Origin: Oerskovia merdavium
GTDB lineage: Bacteria > Actinomycetota > Actinomycetes > Actinomycetales > Cellulomonadaceae
Direction: 5' to 3'
Assembly: GCF_014836755.1 (NCBI RefSeq)
Contig: NZ_JACSQF010000023.1
Span: forward strand, 13,137 to 63,880
DNA length: 50,744 nt
The notes under the pieces were generated by a model. The model was not told the origin of the DNA, made no database searches, and was given only the letters and a program-made list of their open reading frames with translations. The translations under genes and the position numbers were made by a program. Below, one piece after another: positions 47,748-50,744 of the stretch; within the stretch, counting starts at the first letter, position 1; each line of letters starts with the position of its first letter.

Positions 47748-47854
47748 CCAGGAACGATAGCGAGCGGCCGGCCGATCCGCCCAGGAGATTCGGCCCGGCG
47801 CCGGCTCCGGATGACGGAAGCCGTCGCCCTGGAGCGTCCAGCCCTGGCGGCCAC

Positions 47855-47939
47855 GACCATGCGGTTGGCGTCCCACGAGCATGCGGTCGGCGTCCCTCAG
47901 GGCCCGAGATGCGACGACAACCGCATGCTCGGCACCCGG
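47855..47939 (+). repeat. Three-unit dispersed repeat, copy B
   Basis: Unit 1 GACCATGCGGTTGGCGTC (47855-47872), 4 bases, unit 2 GAGCATGCGGTCGGCGTC (47877-47894), 18 bases, inverted unit 3 (47913-47930), then GGCACCCGG. Unit 3 read backwards is GAGCATGCGGTTGTCGTC. Confidence 0.75.
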
Positions 47940-48000
47940 GTCTCGGGCCCCGAGGCACCAGAGTGAGCGAGTCGTCAGAGGCGGCGAGGCACCAGAGCCA

Positions 48001-48036
48001 CCGGGGTCACCGGGGTCACCGGGGTCACCGGGGTCA
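48001..48036. repeat. Tandem 9-bp repeat (ccggggtca x4)
   Basis: Four exact head-to-tail copies. The last TCA is the stop codon of the gene at 48034-48552, so the array starts exactly at that stop. Confidence 0.9.
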
Positions 48037-48552
48037 CCCATCACCACCGGCGCTGCGGCTGCGGGTCGTCGCCGCGACGTGCCGGATCCGGCGGGTCCGA
48101 CCGCCCCCGGCGAGGGCGTCCAGGACGTCGGCACGGGTCGCGGAGCTCGCCGCGCGCAGCTGGAGCCAGTCGGACCAGCCGTCGACGCCCAGACCTTCGT
48201 CCGCACGTCGGAGCCCATCGCCCACCGCAGCGACGGCACCCGACACCGACTCGAGGATCTCCAGCTCCGCGGCCCGCCGGGCCACGAAGTCGGCCACCGT
48301 CCATTCGCTCGTGAGGGCCACCCAGCGTTCCCTGTCTACCGACGGGACACGCTCGAGAGCGGCGACGACCACCCCGCTCGCCATGACCTGGTCGTCGTCC
48401 TCGGCGACGGCAGCGGCCACCAGGTCGTGCAGGCCCCGCCCGAGCGCCTGGTCGTAGAGCGCCCACCGGACGTGCTCGTCGGCCAGGTCGCCGGAGAACG
48501 CGAGTTCCCGTGCGAGCCGGCTCAGGTCCGCTGCTGGTTCCTGCCTCGTCAT
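48034..48552 (-). CDS. Hypothetical protein (172 residues)
   Basis: Not recognised. A helical, soluble protein: LSRLARELAFSGDLADEHVRWALYDQALGRGLHDLVAAAVAEDDDQVMASGVVVAALERVPSVDRERWVALTSEWTVADFVARRAAELEILESV. The last 30 residues are Arg/Gly/Thr-rich. It resembles helical-repeat proteins in composition only. The ATG at 48552 has GAGGGTGGGCGG upstream. Stops in a tandem repeat, so its C-terminus could change with array length. No partner evident. Confidence 0.7.
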   Translation of the reverse strand: MTRQEPAADLSRLARELAFSGDLADEHVRWALYDQALGRGLHDLVAAAVAEDDDQVMASGVVVAALERVPSVDRERWVALTSEWTVADFVARRAAELEILESVSGAVAAVGDGLRRADEGLGVDGWSDWLQLRAASSATRADVLDALAGGGRTRRIRHVAATTRSRSAGGDG

Positions 48553-48574
48553 CCGCCCACCCTCGGCTTTCATC

Positions 48575-48658
48575 GAGCACGACCTTCCGTCCAGTCGACC
48601 ATGACCTTGCGGTCACCAAGCCCCTCAGAAGGACCGCAACCTCGTTCTCGGCACCCGG
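48575..48658 (+). repeat. Three-unit dispersed repeat, copy D
   Basis: Unit 1 GAGCACGACCTTCCGTC (48575-48591), 5 bases, unit 2 GACCATGACCTTGCGGTC (48597-48614), 17 bases, inverted unit 3 (48632-48649; read backwards GAGAACGAGGTTGCGGTC), then GGCACCCGG. Between the hypothetical gene and cofE. Confidence 0.7.
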
Positions 48659-48694
48659 ACGAACCCGGACGCACCCAGACCACCGACGGCAGGG

Positions 48695-49678
48695 TCAACC
48701 CTGCTGCGGATTCCCCGTCCCCTCACGGAACCCCTCGGCGAACCCATCGCGATACCCGTCCGCGTACCCGGCCTCGCGCGCGACGTGCTCAGCCTCCCCG
48801 GGGTCGACCGCCGCAGCCCCAGCCGAGCCTGCAGCACCGCGCCCATCGGTCACCCCCCGCGCGTACGCCTCCGCGGAGCCCTCACGGAACATGTCGGTCC
48901 CCGAGTCCCGCACGAGCACGCGCGCCCCCGGCCCGTCGTCGTCGGTCACGAACCGCCCGAGCCCGCGCACGACGGCCACGGGGCGCCCCGCGGCCTTGCC
49001 CCGGACGAGCTCGGAGGCCGCGGCGATCTGGTCCGCGACGGCCGTCACGGTCACCGACAGCTCACGCCCGTGCGAGTCGACGCCGCCGCGCAGGTCGTCG
49101 AGCGCGACCACCCCGGCGACACCGATCGCCAGGTCGGTGAGCCCCTCGCGCCAGGCCCGCCCGGCGGTGTCGGACACGACGACCCCGACCCGCACCCCGA
49201 ACCGTTCCGCGAGCGCCGCCCGCAGCGCGCGCGCCGAGGCGTCGGGGTCGACGGGCAGCAGCAGCACGGTGCCCTCGGGGGTGTTGGACGCGTCGACGCC
49301 TGCGGCGGCCATGACGAGGCCGAGCCGGTTCTCGACGATCCGCAGCACTCCCCCGGGCGACGGCCGGGTGGCCACGACGCGCACGGTCTCGTCGGTGATC
49401 GCCTGCTCACGGTCGGTGGCCGCTACCACGCGCCCCTCGGCCTTGGACACGACCTTGCTCGTCACGACCACGACGTCGCCCTCGCGCAGCCCGCCCTCGC
49501 GGTCGAGCGCGTCGCCCACGATGCGCGCCAGGTCGTCACCGGGCGAGATCTCCCCGATGCCCGACGGCGCCACGACCGTGAAGCGCGTGTCGTCGCCCGC
49601 GGCACGCCTCGCCTCGGGCGACGCCTGCCGCTCGGCGCGAGCTCCGCCGTCGGGCAGCGGGACGGACGTGCCCGTCAC
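48695..49678 (-). CDS. cofE: Coenzyme F420-0:L-glutamate ligase CofE
   Basis: GTP-dependent ligase adding gamma-linked glutamates to F420-0, giving F420. The 327-residue protein has the CofE fold throughout: [136 protein letters not shown]. It lacks the FMN-dependent nitroreductase domain that forms the C-terminus of mycobacterial FbiB; instead a short acidic/aromatic tail ([16 protein letters not shown]) follows. The GTG overlaps the stop of the LLM oxidoreductase (GTGA), so the two are coupled. Confidence 0.93.
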   Translation of the reverse strand: MTGTSVPLPDGGARAERQASPEARRAAGDDTRFTVVAPSGIGEISPGDDLARIVGDALDREGGLREGDVVVVTSKVVSKAEGRVVAATDREQAITDETVRVVATRPSPGGVLRIVENRLGLVMAAAGVDASNTPEGTVLLLPVDPDASARALRAALAERFGVRVGVVVSDTAGRAWREGLTDLAIGVAGVVALDDLRGGVDSHGRELSVTVTAVADQIAAASELVRGKAAGRPVAVVRGLGRFVTDDDGPGARVLVRDSGTDMFREGSAEAYARGVTDGRGAAGSAGAAAVDPGEAEHVAREAGYADGYRDGFAEGFREGTGNPQQG

Positions 49679-50673
49679 CGGACGAGCTTCGGCAGGACGT
49701 CGCGCGAGAACGTGTCGATCCACTCGCGCTGGTTGCGGCCCACGTTGTGGAGGTAGATGCGGTCGAAGCCCAGGTCGACGAACTTCTGGATGTAGGCGCG
49801 GTGCACGTCCGGGTCGGACGAGATGACCAGGCGCCCCTCGAAGTCCTCGGGCCGGACGAGCTTGGCCATCTGCTCGAAGTCGAACGGCGAGCGGATGTCG
49901 GCCTTGGGGAACTTCATGCCGCCGTTGGGCCACTCGGTCATGGCGTTCGTCAGCGCCTCCTCGTCGGTCTCGGCCCACGACATGTGGAGCTGGAGGACCT
50001 TGGGCATGGTCTGGGGATCACGGCCGGACTCGCGGACGCCGTCGTCGAACTTGCCGAACAGCATCGAGATCTTCTCGAGCGGTGCTCCCACGGTGATGAG
50101 GCCGTCGGCGTGCTTGCCCGCGCGCTTGGCCGTGACGGGCCCCGCGGTCGCGACGAGGATCTCGGGGGCGACCTCGGGCATGGTCCACAGCCGCGTGGAC
50201 TCGTGCTTGTAGAACTGCCCCGAGTGCTTGGTGTCCTTGCCCGCGAGCGACGCGGCGAAGAGCTTCTTGATGATGTCGATCGCCTCGAACATGCGGTTGA
50301 TGCGCTCGGGGGCCTCGGGCCAGTACTGCGCCGTGACGTGCTCGTTGAGCGCCTCGCCCGAGCCCAGGCCCAGCCAGTGGCGCCCCGGGTACATCGCGGC
50401 GAGCGTCGCCGAGGCCTGCGCGACCATCGCGGGGTGCCAACGGAACGTGGGCGCCGTGACGCCCGGGCCCAGGTCGCCGCGCGTGCGCTCGCCGAGGGCC
50501 GACAGGACGTTCCACACGAACGCCGAGTGCCCCTGCGCGGGGACCCAGGGCTGGAAGTGGTCCGCGGCCATGACGCCGGAGAAGCCCTTGCTCTCGGCGT
50601 ACTCGGAGAGGGCGATCACCTCGGTCGGGTGGAACTGCTCGAGCATGGCGGCGTAGCCGATCGTCAAGTCCAT
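49675..50673 (-). CDS. F420-dependent glucose-6-phosphate dehydrogenase-family LLM oxidoreductase
   Basis: 332-residue TIM-barrel luciferase-like oxidoreductase using F420. It shows DHFQPW (His39, Trp43, the F420/substrate residues of FGD), [47 protein letters not shown] with the catalytic Glu, and [28 protein letters not shown]. It fits the wider G6PDH-like family (TIGR03557) better than FGD1 itself (TIGR03554), so the substrate is not certain; glucose-6-phosphate oxidation, supplying reduced F420, is plausible. AAGG lies 8 bases before the ATG. First gene of a unit with cofE. Confidence 0.9.
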   Translation of the reverse strand: MDLTIGYAAMLEQFHPTEVIALSEYAESKGFSGVMAADHFQPWVPAQGHSAFVWNVLSALGERTRGDLGPGVTAPTFRWHPAMVAQASATLAAMYPGRHWLGLGSGEALNEHVTAQYWPEAPERINRMFEAIDIIKKLFAASLAGKDTKHSGQFYKHESTRLWTMPEVAPEILVATAGPVTAKRAGKHADGLITVGAPLEKISMLFGKFDDGVRESGRDPQTMPKVLQLHMSWAETDEEALTNAMTEWPNGGMKFPKADIRSPFDFEQMAKLVRPEDFEGRLVISSDPDVHRAYIQKFVDLGFDRIYLHNVGRNQREWIDTFSRDVLPKLVR

Positions 50674-50712
50674 GGACCGACCTTAGTACGGGCGCCTCGC
50701 GCCCGAGCGCCG

Positions 50713-50723
50713 GTATCTGATAC
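50713..50723. promoter_or_regulatory. AT-rich palindrome before the LLM-cofE unit
   Basis: GTATC-T-GATAC, a perfect 5-bp-arm palindrome about 40 bases before the start codon, in otherwise very GC-rich DNA. A possible operator or part of a promoter; TACTAA at 50684-50690 could be a -10. Confidence 0.35.
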
Positions 50724-50744
50724 TTGCCGGAGGACGGGCCCCCC

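Noticed and set aside
41674-48658. Dispersed units as a CRISPR array
   Set aside because: Units are only 17-18 bases, partly inverted, spread over four loci, with no regular spacers and no cas genes.

Overview
High-GC Gram-positive (actinobacterial) chromosome, most likely a member of the Cellulomonadaceae or a close relative in the Micrococcales. The evidence is pervasive G/C third codon positions, frequent GTG starts, the actinobacterial gene order smc-ftsY-amtB-glnK-glnD-ffh-rpsP-rimM-trmD-rplS-lepB-rnhB-DUF2469-yraN-comM-dprA-xerC-rpsB, and an ileS T-box with a very short stem I. No rRNA, tRNA, phage, insertion sequence or CRISPR array was found. Species cannot be named from sequence alone.

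Layout. 1-23.5 kb is conserved housekeeping, almost all on the minus strand: ribosomal proteins S2, L19 and S16 with their maturation and tRNA-modification factors (RimM, KH protein, TrmD), protein targeting and export (Ffh, FtsY, LepB), nitrogen uptake and sensing (AmtB-GlnK-GlnD), DNA processing and chromosome biology (DprA, ComM, XerC, RNase HII, SMC). Only an M23-like envelope protein breaks the strand bias. 23.6-35 kb is a second conserved block (ndk, DUF4233, folC, ileS) interrupted between DUF4233 and folC by cargo: a TetR/DHA2 efflux pair and a PTS-dependent dihydroxyacetone kinase operon (dhaK-dhaL-dhaM). ileS has a T-box leader and encodes an eukaryote-like IleRS.

35-50.7 kb is accessory. 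It contains an SDR, a membrane-anchored molybdopterin (sulfite-oxidase-like) oxidoreductase, a three-gene ABC transporter of the proposed coenzyme F420-0 importer type, and several likely F420 users or makers: a Rv3369-type flavin/F420 reductase, a Ddn-like (DUF385) protein, CofE (F420-0:gamma-glutamyl ligase) and an F420-dependent glucose-6-phosphate-dehydrogenase-family oxidoreductase. Together these suggest import of F420-0, its polyglutamylation by CofE, and use in redox reactions. No gene for making the deazaflavin core (fbiC/cofGH, cofC, cofD) lies in the window.

The most unusual signals are structural. Four intergenic sites between 41.6 and 48.7 kb carry one family of repeat element: in three of them, two same-direction 18-base units 4-5 bases apart are followed after 17-20 bases by an inverted unit, so that the inverted unit could pair with either of the first two; the fourth has a clear inverted pair and only a doubtful third unit. 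In addition, the transporter leader starts with two adjacent hairpins that have identical hexanucleotide loops and compensatory stem changes.
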